A DNA stretch of 12,507 nt from Brumimicrobium sp041655765 (GTDB taxonomy: Bacteria > Bacteroidota > Bacteroidia > Flavobacteriales_D > Crocinitomicaceae), in contig JBBAEU010000035.1 in NCBI GenBank assembly GCA_041655765.1, forward strand, positions 1 through 12,507, written 5' to 3'. The position numbers were made by a program, and so were the translations under genes. The first letter of the stretch is position 1. Every line of letters starts with the position of its first letter. Shown here one piece after another: positions 6,515 through 12,507 of this stretch. Under the pieces are notes generated by a model. It worked only from the letters and a program-made list of their open reading frames with translations. It ran no database searches and had not been told where the DNA came from.

Positions 6515-7594
6515 ATGGCAGAAAAGAACAAATATCACGTAATTGGCTTGATGTCAGGGACATCTTTGGATGGAATTGATGTTGTAGAAGTCGTTTTTTA
6601 TAAGGACGAAAATCAAAAATGGAAATTTCAGTTGCTCAATTCTGAATTATTTGAATTTGAAGAAAATATACTTCGTTCACTTAAGGAAACTTATGTTCTT
6701 CCAGCTGAAAAACTAATAAAATTGAGCGCCGATTTGGGGCGATATTACGGCAAAATCGTTAATAACTTTATAACCAAATATAAAATTGACAAAAGTGAAC
6801 TTGATTTTGTGGTAAGCCATGGACAAACAGTTTTTCATCAACCTCAAAACGGCTTTACACTTCAAATTGGTAATGGACCTGAGTTGTCTGTAACCACTGG
6901 TTTGTCTTCAGTAACAGATTTTAGGACAAAAGATGTTGCTTTAGGCGGAAATGGTGCTCCTTTTATTCCTGTCGCTGATTTTTTACTTTTCTCAAACATG
7001 GCAGAGTCATTTTTAAATTTAGGTGGTTTTAGCAATTATTCTTTTAAACAACAAGAAGTAGTGAAGTCTTATGATGTTTGTCCTGTAAATATTGTTGTCA
7101 ACCATTTGGTTCAGTCAGCTGGAATTTCTTATGATAAAGATGGAGAGATCGGAAAAAAAGGAACAGTTAACCATCAACTTTTAGAAAGTTTAAATTCACT
7201 CGCTTTTTATCAAGATGAAAGTCCGAAATCTCTTGGCTGGGAATGGGTTGTAAAAGAAATTCTTCCGTTGTTGACTGCAGAATCAGTCTTAGAAAATAAA
7301 ATCCGAACTTTTTATGAGCATAGTGCAATTCAAATAGGTAAAGTCGTAAATGATATTTCTCCTAAATCTGTATTAATAACGGGCGGTGGAGTGAAAAATA
7401 CATTTTTAATGAGCAGAATTAAAGCGCATGTAAAATGTGAAATTGTCATTCCAAACGAAGAAGTTATTGACTTCAAAGAGGCTATAGGCTTTGCGTTTCT
7501 AGGATTACTTCGTTGGAGAAATGAAGTGAATGTATGGAAATCTGTTACAGGCGCTAAAAAAGACTCATCCTCGGGGGTTGTTTACCATTCATAA
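6515..7594 (+). CDS. anmK: Anhydro-N-acetylmuramic acid kinase AnmK
   Basis: AnmK cleaves the 1,6-anhydro bond of anhydro-MurNAc and phosphorylates it to MurNAc-6-phosphate, a step of peptidoglycan recycling in the cytoplasm. The protein is 359 residues (E. coli 369). Motifs: G-L-M-S-G-T-S-L-D-G-I-D at 11-22 (phosphate loop of the sugar kinase/actin fold), S-H-G-Q-T-V-F-H-Q-P at 101-110, D-F-R-T-K-D followed by G-G-N-G-A-P-F-I-P at 135-152, N-L-G-G-F-S-N at 168-174, and L-I-T-G-G-G-V-K-N at 287-295. Asp187, in D-V-C-P-V-N, aligns with the catalytic Asp that in E. coli-type enzymes sits in D-T-G-P-G-N; I recall this variant as usual in Bacteroidota. The start chosen is the ATG at 6515; the frame could extend to a TTG at 6470, but that lies inside the promoter box. 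No other recycling gene (murQ, nagZ, ampG) is seen here. Confidence 0.95.
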   Translation: MAEKNKYHVIGLMSGTSLDGIDVVEVVFYKDENQKWKFQLLNSELFEFEENILRSLKETYVLPAEKLIKLSADLGRYYGKIVNNFITKYKIDKSELDFVVSHGQTVFHQPQNGFTLQIGNGPELSVTTGLSSVTDFRTKDVALGGNGAPFIPVADFLLFSNMAESFLNLGGFSNYSFKQQEVVKSYDVCPVNIVVNHLVQSAGISYDKDGEIGKKGTVNHQLLESLNSLAFYQDESPKSLGWEWVVKEILPLLTAESVLENKIRTFYEHSAIQIGKVVNDISPKSVLITGGGVKNTFLMSRIKAHVKCEIVIPNEEVIDFKEAIGFAFLGLLRWRNEVNVWKSVTGAKKDSSSGVVYHS

Positions 7595-7633
7595 AAAAAA
7601 ATAGTATTTAGATTTTTCATATTAAAAGTTTGT

Positions 7634-7641
7634 TAAATTTG
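7634..7641 (+). promoter_or_regulatory. Candidate nhaD -7 promoter box
   Basis: TAAATTTG matches TAnnTTTG exactly, 31 bp before the nhaD ATG; the start point would be near 7648. No good -33 element is seen. No terminator is visible between anmK and nhaD, so read-through from anmK is also possible. Confidence 0.4.
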
Positions 7642-7672
7642 TTGCGAAATTTAATTATAATCTAAAAAAAAC

Positions 7673-9061
7673 ATGGAAGTTTTAGTAGTAATTGCTTTTA
7701 TTTTGGGTTACGTAGGAATTACCTTGGAACACAGCTTAAAAGTTGATAAATTGGTGCCAGCATTGTTGATGATGGTCTTGGCATGGGTGTTCGTTTCCTT
7801 AGGAATGGATGGCTTTACAGAATGGTTTAGTTCTTCAACAAGTGAATTAATTGATATTACCGGATTAGGCGATCCGGAAAGGAAGGCATTGTTGCAAGAG
7901 TCTTTACTTCACCATTTTGGAAAAACTGCTGAAATCCTGATTTTCCTTTTAGGTGCTATGACAATTGTAGAAATTGTGGATTATTTCAATGGTTTTTCTG
8001 TAATTAAGACATTTATTAAAACAACTAGTAAGAGGAAATTACTTTGGATAATTTCAATCTTAGCGTTCTTCTTATCATCTATCATAGACAACCTTACTGC
8101 AACGATTGTGTTAATTACAATTTTAAGAAACTTATTAGATAAGAGAGAAGATAGAATGTGGTTTGCAGGACTTATTATTCTTTCAGCAAATGCAGGTGGG
8201 GCATGGTCGCCAATTGGTGATGTAACCACAACTATGCTTTGGATGGCAGATTTAGTAACAACACTAAAATTAATGGAGTACTTATTTATTCCTTCATTGA
8301 TAAATATGTTAATTCCTGTTATAATTGCAAGTTTTTTACCTCCTTTTAAAGGAACATTTGAGTTGTCTAAAGATAATGGAGAAGTAAATCCGAAATCTAA
8401 ATTTATGTTATATTTAGGTTTATCAATGATTGTGTTTGTTCCTATCTTTAAAACTGTTTTTGAATTACCACCATATTTAGGAATGATGTTCTCATTGGCT
8501 GTTGTTTCAATTTTTGGAGAGTTCCACAGTAGAAGACAAATGAAAGTATCGCACGGAGGAATTATTACTGAAGTTCCAAAAGGAGATGAACAAGTTATAG
8601 AACATAAAAGTCCAACTTTCCTAGCACTTTCTAAAATTGAGATGCCATCAATCTTATTTTTCTTAGGTATCTTGATGGCAGTAGCAGCCATGGAATCTTT
8701 AGGTTTGATTTTTAACTTTGGTACTGCGGTTCAAGAAGTAATGCATCTTGATGTATTTGTGATAATTCTAGGATTAGCTTCTGCAATTATTGATAACGTA
8801 CCATTAGTAGCTGCAAGTATGGGCATGTTTGATGTTGTTGCAAATCCAACAGATAGTTTGGTATGGCATTTTATTGCTTATTCAGCAGGGACTGGAGGTT
8901 CTATCTTGATTATTGGTTCGGCGGCAGGTGTAGTTGCAATGGGAATGGAAAAAATCTCTTTCTTCTGGTATATGAAAAGAATTTCATTACTTGCGTTAAT
9001 AGGTTTCTTTGCTGGTGCAGGATTTTATCTATTAGAAAGATTACTGACAGGGACAATGTAA
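7673..9061 (+). CDS. nhaD: Na+/H+ antiporter NhaD
   Basis: An inner-membrane antiporter of the ion transporter superfamily that expels Na+ (or Li+) in exchange for protons. It has 462 residues with about 11-12 hydrophobic segments. NhaD hallmarks are present: S-I-I-D-N-L-T-A-T at 136-144 and N-A-G-G-A-W-S-P-I-G-D-V-T-T-T at 173-187. The second half carries a matching A-I-I-D-N-V-P-L at 371-378 and S-A-G-T-G-G-S at 404-410, reflecting the inverted repeat typical of this superfamily. A hydrophilic loop at about 285-318 separates the halves. The ATG at 7673 gives a first membrane helix straight away, without a cleaved signal. exbB follows after 30 bp, which suggests coupled expression with the TonB motor genes, though a possible internal promoter lies between. 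Arsenite-type ArsB transporters share the fold, but the G-A-W-S-P-I-G-D motif favours NhaD. Confidence 0.93.
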   Translation: MEVLVVIAFILGYVGITLEHSLKVDKLVPALLMMVLAWVFVSLGMDGFTEWFSSSTSELIDITGLGDPERKALLQESLLHHFGKTAEILIFLLGAMTIVEIVDYFNGFSVIKTFIKTTSKRKLLWIISILAFFLSSIIDNLTATIVLITILRNLLDKREDRMWFAGLIILSANAGGAWSPIGDVTTTMLWMADLVTTLKLMEYLFIPSLINMLIPVIIASFLPPFKGTFELSKDNGEVNPKSKFMLYLGLSMIVFVPIFKTVFELPPYLGMMFSLAVVSIFGEFHSRRQMKVSHGGIITEVPKGDEQVIEHKSPTFLALSKIEMPSILFFLGILMAVAAMESLGLIFNFGTAVQEVMHLDVFVIILGLASAIIDNVPLVAASMGMFDVVANPTDSLVWHFIAYSAGTGGSILIIGSAAGVVAMGMEKISFFWYMKRISLLALIGFFAGAGFYLLERLLTGTM

Positions 9062-9067
9062 CAAATT

Positions 9068-9075
9068 TAATTTTG
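9068..9075 (+). promoter_or_regulatory. Possible exbB -7 promoter box
   Basis: TAATTTTG matches TAnnTTTG, seven bases after the nhaD stop and 16 bp before the exbB ATG. Start would be near 9082 with a very short leader. No clear -33 is seen inside the nhaD 3' end. It might give the motor genes expression independent of nhaD; chance is a real alternative. Confidence 0.3.
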
Positions 9076-9091
9076 AAACGTTATTAAAATT

Positions 9092-9796
9092 ATGAGTATA
9101 TCATTTTTATTACAAATTGTTGGAGATTCTACCGTTGTGGGCGTAGAACAAGGTTACAAAGAAGTTCCAATCTGGGAGGTGATTAGGGATGCTACAAGTG
9201 GCTATGATGGGTTGATTATTATGATTGTCTTGGCAATCATGTCAATCTATTCCGTTTATGTCTTCGTAGAAAGACTCTTAGCGCTAAAACGTGCATCCAA
9301 AAAACATCCAAATTTTACCTCAGAAGTGAAAAGGCTTCTAACTGAAGGGAAAATTGATGAGGCAAAAAATCTCTGTATTCGTACAGATTCTCCCTCTGCA
9401 AGGATGCTTGAAAAAGGAATTGATCGTTTAGGGAAACCAGTGGATATTATATCTTCTACAATTGATAACACAGGTAAACTCGAAGTAGCACGACTTGAAC
9501 AAAGAATTGGGTTCTTGGCTACTGCATCTGGTGCTGGTCCAATGATTGGATTCTTGGGTACGACAACAGGTATGGTACAAACCTTTAATGCGATGAAGCA
9601 CTTGGATTCATTGGACTTGGGTACAATTGCTCCAGGGATTATGACAGCGATGGTTACGACAGTTGCTGGGTTAATTGTTGGGATTATTGCGTTTATGGGA
9701 TACAATTATCTAGTATCACAAATTTCAAAGGTCGTTTATCGAATGGAAAATGATGCAATGGAATTTATGGATGTTCTCCATACTCCATCAAAATAA
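9092..9796 (+). CDS. exbB: MotA/TolQ/ExbB-family proton channel protein
   Basis: ExbB forms the pentameric inner-membrane ring that, with ExbD, uses the proton gradient to energise a TonB-type protein and so outer-membrane uptake. The protein is 234 residues. Membrane segments lie at about 40-58, 140-163 and 178-205, with a large cytoplasmic domain between the first and second as in the family. The signature G-F-L-G-T-T-T-G-M-V-Q-T-F is at 153-165, and a second Thr-containing pore helix (M-V-T-T-V-A-G-L) at 187-194; these Thr residues correspond to the proton-path threonines of E. coli ExbB. About 35 residues precede the first helix and their hydrophobic start is not a convincing cleaved signal. 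exbD begins 7 bp after the stop, the tonB-like gene and folC follow closely. TolQ or MotA roles are less likely, since the partners are an ExbD and a TonB-like protein. Confidence 0.92.
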   Translation: MSISFLLQIVGDSTVVGVEQGYKEVPIWEVIRDATSGYDGLIIMIVLAIMSIYSVYVFVERLLALKRASKKHPNFTSEVKRLLTEGKIDEAKNLCIRTDSPSARMLEKGIDRLGKPVDIISSTIDNTGKLEVARLEQRIGFLATASGAGPMIGFLGTTTGMVQTFNAMKHLDSLDLGTIAPGIMTAMVTTVAGLIVGIIAFMGYNYLVSQISKVVYRMENDAMEFMDVLHTPSK

Positions 9797-9803
9797 TATA
9801 ATA

Positions 9804-10235
9804 ATGGCATTTGGCACGCGAAATAAAATAAAGGCTGAATCAGGGGTGGCTTCAATGACAGACCTTGTGTTTCTTCTGCTTGTATTCTTTATTATTATGA
9901 GTACAATGTCAGAGAGGAATACGCCTGTGGAATTGCCTCAGCCAGTTGAAAAGTTAAATACATCAAAAGAAAATACAACAACAACAATTATTGTTACAGA
10001 AGATAATCTGTATAAATTGATGCTTAGCGATGCTCAATCTGTAAACCCTTTCGGTGTTAAATCGGAAGGGGCAACCTATGAAGAAATTCGAGATTTTTTC
10101 GTGAAAGAAGTAGAAAAAACACCTGAGAAAAAAGTTAAAATCGCTGGAGCAAGAGATGCTAACTATGAAGCAGTATTCCAAATCTTGGCTTTGTCTAAAG
10201 CACAAGGATGGAAACCTGTTTTAGCATACGACTAA
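9804..10235 (+). CDS. exbD: ExbD/TolR-family biopolymer transport protein
   Basis: ExbD is the second motor subunit: a single-helix protein that sits in the ExbB ring and carries the proton-binding aspartate. The protein is 143 residues, with a short cytoplasmic N-terminus, a membrane helix at about 18-35 and a periplasmic domain. The key residue is Asp20 in S-M-T-D-L-V-F-L-L-L-V-F-F, equivalent to Asp25 of E. coli ExbD. The C-terminal part (I-I-V-T at 62-65, then K-V-K-I-A-G and F-Q-I-L-A-L-S-K) fits the periplasmic ExbD/TolR fold. The start is the ATG at 9804, 7 bp after exbB; the frame extends upstream to 9750 inside exbB, but that would put 18 extra residues before a normal N-terminus. 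It is co-transcribed with exbB and the next gene, which starts 12 bp after its stop. Confidence 0.93.
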   Translation: MAFGTRNKIKAESGVASMTDLVFLLLVFFIIMSTMSERNTPVELPQPVEKLNTSKENTTTTIIVTEDNLYKLMLSDAQSVNPFGVKSEGATYEEIRDFFVKEVEKTPEKKVKIAGARDANYEAVFQILALSKAQGWKPVLAYD

Positions 10236-10247
10236 AAACGAATTAAG

Positions 10248-10970
10248 ATGGCAAAAACACCTGTTGTAAGAGCTTCTGATGATAGGAATGGGAAAATAGC
10301 CGCAGTTTTATTCCTATTGGTCGTTTTATTTTTACTTTTCTTTATTACTTATACAGAACCAGATCCCCCATTAGTTACAGCACCAATCCCAATAGTTATG
10401 GAAGGAGATGGTATAGATAATTTCGATATTGATAATGGTGGTGGAGGAACACCTGACAATTCCGCCGAGCCAGTGCCAACAAATACCGTAGAATCCCCAA
10501 GAGAAGAAGCTACTCAAGAAGAATCTGATGTGGCTGTTCAAACAGGTCAAGGAACTACTGAAAGCAATACCTCTGAATCGAATTCTCAAGTATCTGATCC
10601 CTTCGGGAATCGAGGGTCGGGTGGAAGTGGATTGTCTGGGGATGGAACAAGTTTTGGAAGTGATGATGGACCAGGTACAGGTAATGGAAACCCGGGTGCT
10701 GGAAGTGAGGGAAATAGAATAAGATTAAATAACGTAACAACCCAACCTAAAACGCCTAATAATGAACATGCTAAAATTGCATATAAACTAGTTATAGATT
10801 CCCGAGGAAAAGTTATACGGGCAGACGTAATTCGTAATGAAACGACAACAACGAATCAAACTTTAATAGATGAAGTAACGAACATGGTAAAAGAAGAAGT
10901 TCTTTACAAAGAAAAGAAAGGTGCTCGGAATGAAATAGTTTATTTTACTGTAACGATTCGACCAAACTAA
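10248..10970 (+). CDS. TonB-like energy transducer with acidic Gly-rich linker
   Basis: The protein has 240 residues with TonB architecture: cytoplasmic N-terminus, one membrane anchor at about 16-34 (A-A-V-L-F-L-L-V-V-L-F-L-L-F-F), a long periplasmic low-complexity linker at about 37-165, and a small C-terminal domain at about 174-240 with the G-K-V turn (S-R-G-K-V-I-R-A-D-V) found in TonB C-terminal folds. It would transmit force from ExbB/ExbD to outer-membrane receptors. The linker differs from classical TonB: instead of Pro-Glu/Pro-Lys repeats it is Gly/Ser/Asn/Asp-rich and acidic, with G-G-G-G at 64-67 and many G-S, G-D and G-N steps. The C-terminal domain lacks the Y-P motif that begins the classical TonB domain, so the family call rests on context and architecture. 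It lies between exbD (12 bp) and folC (5 bp). A TolA-like role is an alternative. Confidence 0.8.
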   Translation: MAKTPVVRASDDRNGKIAAVLFLLVVLFLLFFITYTEPDPPLVTAPIPIVMEGDGIDNFDIDNGGGGTPDNSAEPVPTNTVESPREEATQEESDVAVQTGQGTTESNTSESNSQVSDPFGNRGSGGSGLSGDGTSFGSDDGPGTGNGNPGAGSEGNRIRLNNVTTQPKTPNNEHAKIAYKLVIDSRGKVIRADVIRNETTTTNQTLIDEVTNMVKEEVLYKEKKGARNEIVYFTVTIRPN

Positions 10971-10975
10971 TCACA

Positions 10976-12178
10976 ATGTCAAATCCTGATTACTTTGAAA
11001 AAGTAAATTGGTTATTTAATCAATTTCCTGTTTTTCAGAAAATAGGTGATGTTGCTTTTAAACCAACCCTTGAAAATTCTCAAAAATTAATTCATTTTTT
11101 AAAAACGCCTTTGCATAAGCTAAAGTTTGTTCACGTAGCTGGAACAAATGGTAAAGGCACGACTTGCTCCATCATTGCAAGTGTTTTGCAAGAATCTGGG
11201 AAAAAAGTCGGACTTTTTACCTCGCCTCATATCAGAGATTTTAGAGAACGAATTAGGGTAAATGGAACGATGATTCCTGAAAGTAAAGTAATTGATTATG
11301 TAAAGTGTTTCCAAGATTATAAGTTTAGTTTTTCTCCTTCTTTCTTTGAAATGACATGGGCAATCGCTGTCGATTATTTTTATCGAGAAAAATGTGACAT
11401 TGTTGTTGTAGAAACAGGCTTGGGTGGAAGGTTAGATGCAACGAATATTATTACACCTGAAATTACTGTCATAACAAACATTGGACTTGACCACACTACA
11501 ATCTTAGGAAATACAAGAGAATTAATCGCAAGAGAAAAAGCAGGTATCATAAAACATGGAATTCCCATTGTAATTGGCGAAAGTGATTTTGAAACCGAGG
11601 ATGTATTCTTAAAAAAAGCTATTTCCGAAGGCTCACCGATTTACTTTTGTAACCTTGAAAACTACTCCAATGTATTTGATAAAAATACGTATGTTGCGTT
11701 TAAAGTGCTTGATTTTCTTTTAGAAGATGAAATAGACTTACCTGTTTTTAAGAAAAGAGGAATTGAAAACCTTTATAAAAATACAGAACTATTAGGTAGA
11801 AATTACATTTACAGTAAAGAACCTTTGATAATCATGGATGCGGGACATAATGTGATGGGAATTGAAAGGTTTATTCGATACATTCAAGATAATTACCATG
11901 AAAAAAAAGTAAGAGCCATCTACGGAGCTTCTAATGACAAAGAAGTCGAAAAAATCATAGATTTATTTCCTGATAACTGGGAATATTATTTTACACAATT
12001 TTCAAATAAGCGTTCTTTCACAATCGAGGAGTTTAAGCAAATACCTAAAATCAAACAACTAAAATCGAAGTTCTATAACAACCCTCTTAAATCCTTTTCT
12101 GATGCTCAATCATTTAGCAATGAAGTGGATATGTTGGTTGTATTTGGAAGTTTTTATCTCTTAGAAGAAATAATTTAA
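10976..12178 (+). CDS. folC: Bifunctional folylpolyglutamate/dihydrofolate synthase
   Basis: FolC joins glutamate to dihydropteroate to make dihydrofolate, and adds further glutamates to folates, using ATP in the cytoplasm. The protein is 400 residues, usual for the family. Motifs: the phosphate loop A-G-T-N-G-K-G-T-T-C-S at 55-65, S-P-H-I at 83-86, E-T-G-L-G-G-R-L-D-A-T-N at 146-157, T-N-I-G-L-D-H-T-T-I-L-G at 167-178, E-K-A-G-I-I-K at 187-193 (the lysine is carbamylated in characterised enzymes), and D-A-G-H-N at 288-292, equivalent to the D-x-A-H-N motif. It begins 5 bp after the tonB-like gene with no room for a promoter, so it is the last gene of the exbB operon, an arrangement I recall from other Bacteroidota although the pathways are unrelated. 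Only a T-rich stretch, not a clear hairpin, follows its stop. The bifunctional role is inferred from family; monofunctional FPGS cannot be ruled out. Confidence 0.94.
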   Translation: MSNPDYFEKVNWLFNQFPVFQKIGDVAFKPTLENSQKLIHFLKTPLHKLKFVHVAGTNGKGTTCSIIASVLQESGKKVGLFTSPHIRDFRERIRVNGTMIPESKVIDYVKCFQDYKFSFSPSFFEMTWAIAVDYFYREKCDIVVVETGLGGRLDATNIITPEITVITNIGLDHTTILGNTRELIAREKAGIIKHGIPIVIGESDFETEDVFLKKAISEGSPIYFCNLENYSNVFDKNTYVAFKVLDFLLEDEIDLPVFKKRGIENLYKNTELLGRNYIYSKEPLIIMDAGHNVMGIERFIRYIQDNYHEKKVRAIYGASNDKEVEKIIDLFPDNWEYYFTQFSNKRSFTIEEFKQIPKIKQLKSKFYNNPLKSFSDAQSFSNEVDMLVVFGSFYLLEEII

Positions 12179-12218
12179 TTTTTTTTAATGAAAGTGTTTC
12201 ATATTTAAAAAATGTGCT

Positions 12219-12226
12219 TATATTTG
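12219..12226 (+). promoter_or_regulatory. Candidate tRNA promoter -7 box
   Basis: TATATTTG followed by C, an exact TAnnTTTG match 43 bp before the tRNA. A TGTTTC about 18 bp upstream (12195-12200) may be a weak -33. The start would be near 12233, leaving about 35 nt of 5' leader for RNase P to remove. Confidence 0.55.
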
Positions 12227-12268
12227 CCTCCGCTAATGGGTTAATGATAACTCATAAATGCAAAAAAA

Positions 12269-12343
12269 GGGCTCTTAGCTCAGCTGGTTCAGAGCACCTG
12301 CCTTACAAGCAGGGGGTCACTGGTTCGAATCCAGTAGGGCCCA
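12269..12343 (+). tRNA. tRNA-Val (anticodon UAC)
   Basis: A full 75-nt cloverleaf: acceptor GGGCTCT/AGGGCCC (one G-T pair), D arm GCTC/GAGC with the GG of the loop, anticodon arm CCTGC/GCAGG around loop CTTACAA giving anticodon TAC, a five-base variable loop GGGTC, T arm ACTGG/CCAGT around TTCGAAT, and discriminator A. The 3' CCA is not encoded, so it must be added after transcription. It reads GUA and probably other GUN valine codons. A terminator hairpin follows 7 bp downstream. Confidence 0.96.
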
Positions 12344-12350
12344 CAACTTG

Positions 12351-12382
12351 AAAGCACTTACAGGGATGTAGGTGCTTTTTTT
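12351..12382 (+). terminator. Terminator of tRNA-Val
   Basis: A 12-pair stem (AAAGCACTTACA with TGTAGGTGCTTT, one T-G pair), a four-base loop GGGA and a run of seven T. It is placed ideally to end the tRNA transcript. An identical copy lies 121 bp downstream. Confidence 0.9.
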
Positions 12383-12389
12383 ATTTCTT

Positions 12390-12464
12390 ACTGTAATCTC
12401 TGAATTGGTTCAGGGCATCCCGATTCCATCGGGAGGGTCACTGGTTCGAATCCAGTAGGGCCCA
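12390..12464 (+). pseudogene. Partial tRNA-Val copy with altered anticodon arm
   Basis: This stretch aligns with the tRNA-Val gene without gaps at an offset of 121 bp. From the variable loop to the discriminator base (12435-12464) it is identical. TGGTTCAG of the D arm is also kept. The anticodon arm differs but still folds: TCCCG/CGGGA around ATTCCAT, which would give anticodon TCC (Gly) with T33 and A37 in place. The 5' part does not work as a tRNA: the predicted acceptor strand ACTGTAA cannot pair with AGGGCCC, and the D stem TCTG/GGGC is poor. It is best read as a degraded tRNA copy or tRNA-derived repeat rather than a functional tRNA-Gly. Confidence 0.75.
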
Positions 12465-12471
12465 CAACTTG

Positions 12472-12503
12472 AAAGCACTTACAGGGATGTAGGTGCTTTT
12501 TTT
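12472..12503 (+). terminator. Duplicate terminator after the tRNA-like copy
   Basis: Same sequence as the hairpin after tRNA-Val: a 12-pair stem, GGGA loop and seven T. It would catch read-through from the first terminator or end a transcript of whatever lies between. Confidence 0.85.
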
Positions 12504-12507
12504 ATTT

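Larger units (their letters stand above)
12314..12507 (+). repeat. Tandem 73-bp repeat of tRNA 3' half plus terminator (121-bp period)
   Basis: Bases 12314-12386 and 12435-12507 are identical over 73 bp. Each copy holds the variable loop, T arm, 3' acceptor strand, the 7-bp spacer and the whole terminator with its T-run. The second copy is cut off by the window edge, so the repeat may be longer or have more units to the right. Between them are 48 bp of unique or diverged sequence. No integrase or other mobile gene is seen. Confidence 0.95.

Noticed and set aside
7981..8691. Long open frame of 236 codons antisense to nhaD
   Set aside because: It lies wholly inside a well-supported nhaD gene, its product has no recognisable motif, and such frames arise easily opposite hydrophobic coding sequence.
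9256..9705. 149-codon open frame antisense to exbB
   Set aside because: Fully within exbB, Ile/Val/Ser-rich mirror of membrane helices, no family resemblance.
9750..9803. Upstream start of exbD overlapping exbB
   Set aside because: The ATG at 9804 gives the usual short N-terminus before the membrane helix and sits 7 bp after the exbB stop.
12390..12464. Second tRNA (tRNA-Gly UCC)
   Set aside because: The anticodon and T arms fold, but the acceptor strands cannot pair and the D stem is poor, so a functional tRNA is unlikely; kept as a pseudogene and a finding.
1..12507. CRISPR array, transposon, prophage or defence genes
   Set aside because: No spaced direct repeats, transposase, integrase, phage or restriction-type proteins are visible in any frame; the only sizeable repeat is the tRNA-terminator duplication.

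Overview
The window reads as a chromosomal segment of a low-GC member of the Bacteroidota, most likely a flavobacterium or a close relative. The signs are: a C-terminal type IX secretion sorting domain at the left edge; an enlarged SecA of about 1,120 residues; several intergenic copies of the Bacteroidota -7 promoter box TAnnTTTG; little use of strong Shine-Dalgarno sites; and gene neighbours that are, from memory, conserved in this group (secA with a DUF2795 gene, and nhaD-exbB-exbD-tonB-folC). This assignment is inference from gene content, not from a search.

Layout. 1-445 (+) is the 3' end of a large secreted or surface protein, with an Ig-like segment followed by a T9SS sorting domain. 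It converges on secA, and a strong symmetrical hairpin at 487-517 can terminate both. 518-697 is non-coding and rich in inverted repeats. 698-6429 is all on the minus strand: secA, a small acidic DUF2795 protein, a PduO-type cobalamin adenosyltransferase and a short-chain-type acyl-CoA dehydrogenase. The 119-152 bp gaps, a terminator after the DUF2795 gene and separate promoter boxes suggest individual transcription. At 6430-6514 transcription diverges. 6515-12178 is all on the plus strand: anmK (anhydromuramic acid recycling), nhaD (Na+/H+ antiporter), then the tight block exbB-exbD-tonB-like-folC, where gaps of 4-12 bp indicate one operon. 12219-12507 holds a promoter box, a tRNA-Val(UAC) gene and its terminator, followed by a second, partly degenerate copy of the tRNA and terminator that runs to the window edge.

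How the genes fit together. SecA moves proteins across the inner membrane, including T9SS cargo such as the first gene product. ExbB/ExbD and the TonB-like protein form a proton-driven motor for outer-membrane uptake, and NhaD exchanges sodium for the same proton gradient. AnmK recycles cell-wall sugar, FolC makes polyglutamylated folate, and the adenosyltransferase and acyl-CoA dehydrogenase serve B12-dependent and fatty or branched acyl-CoA metabolism. Most of the window is ordinary housekeeping and I see no phage, transposon, CRISPR or defence genes. The most unusual part is the right end: a 73-bp perfect repeat of the tRNA-Val 3' half plus terminator at a 121-bp period, in which the second copy keeps tRNA register but carries a different, still base-paired anticodon arm.
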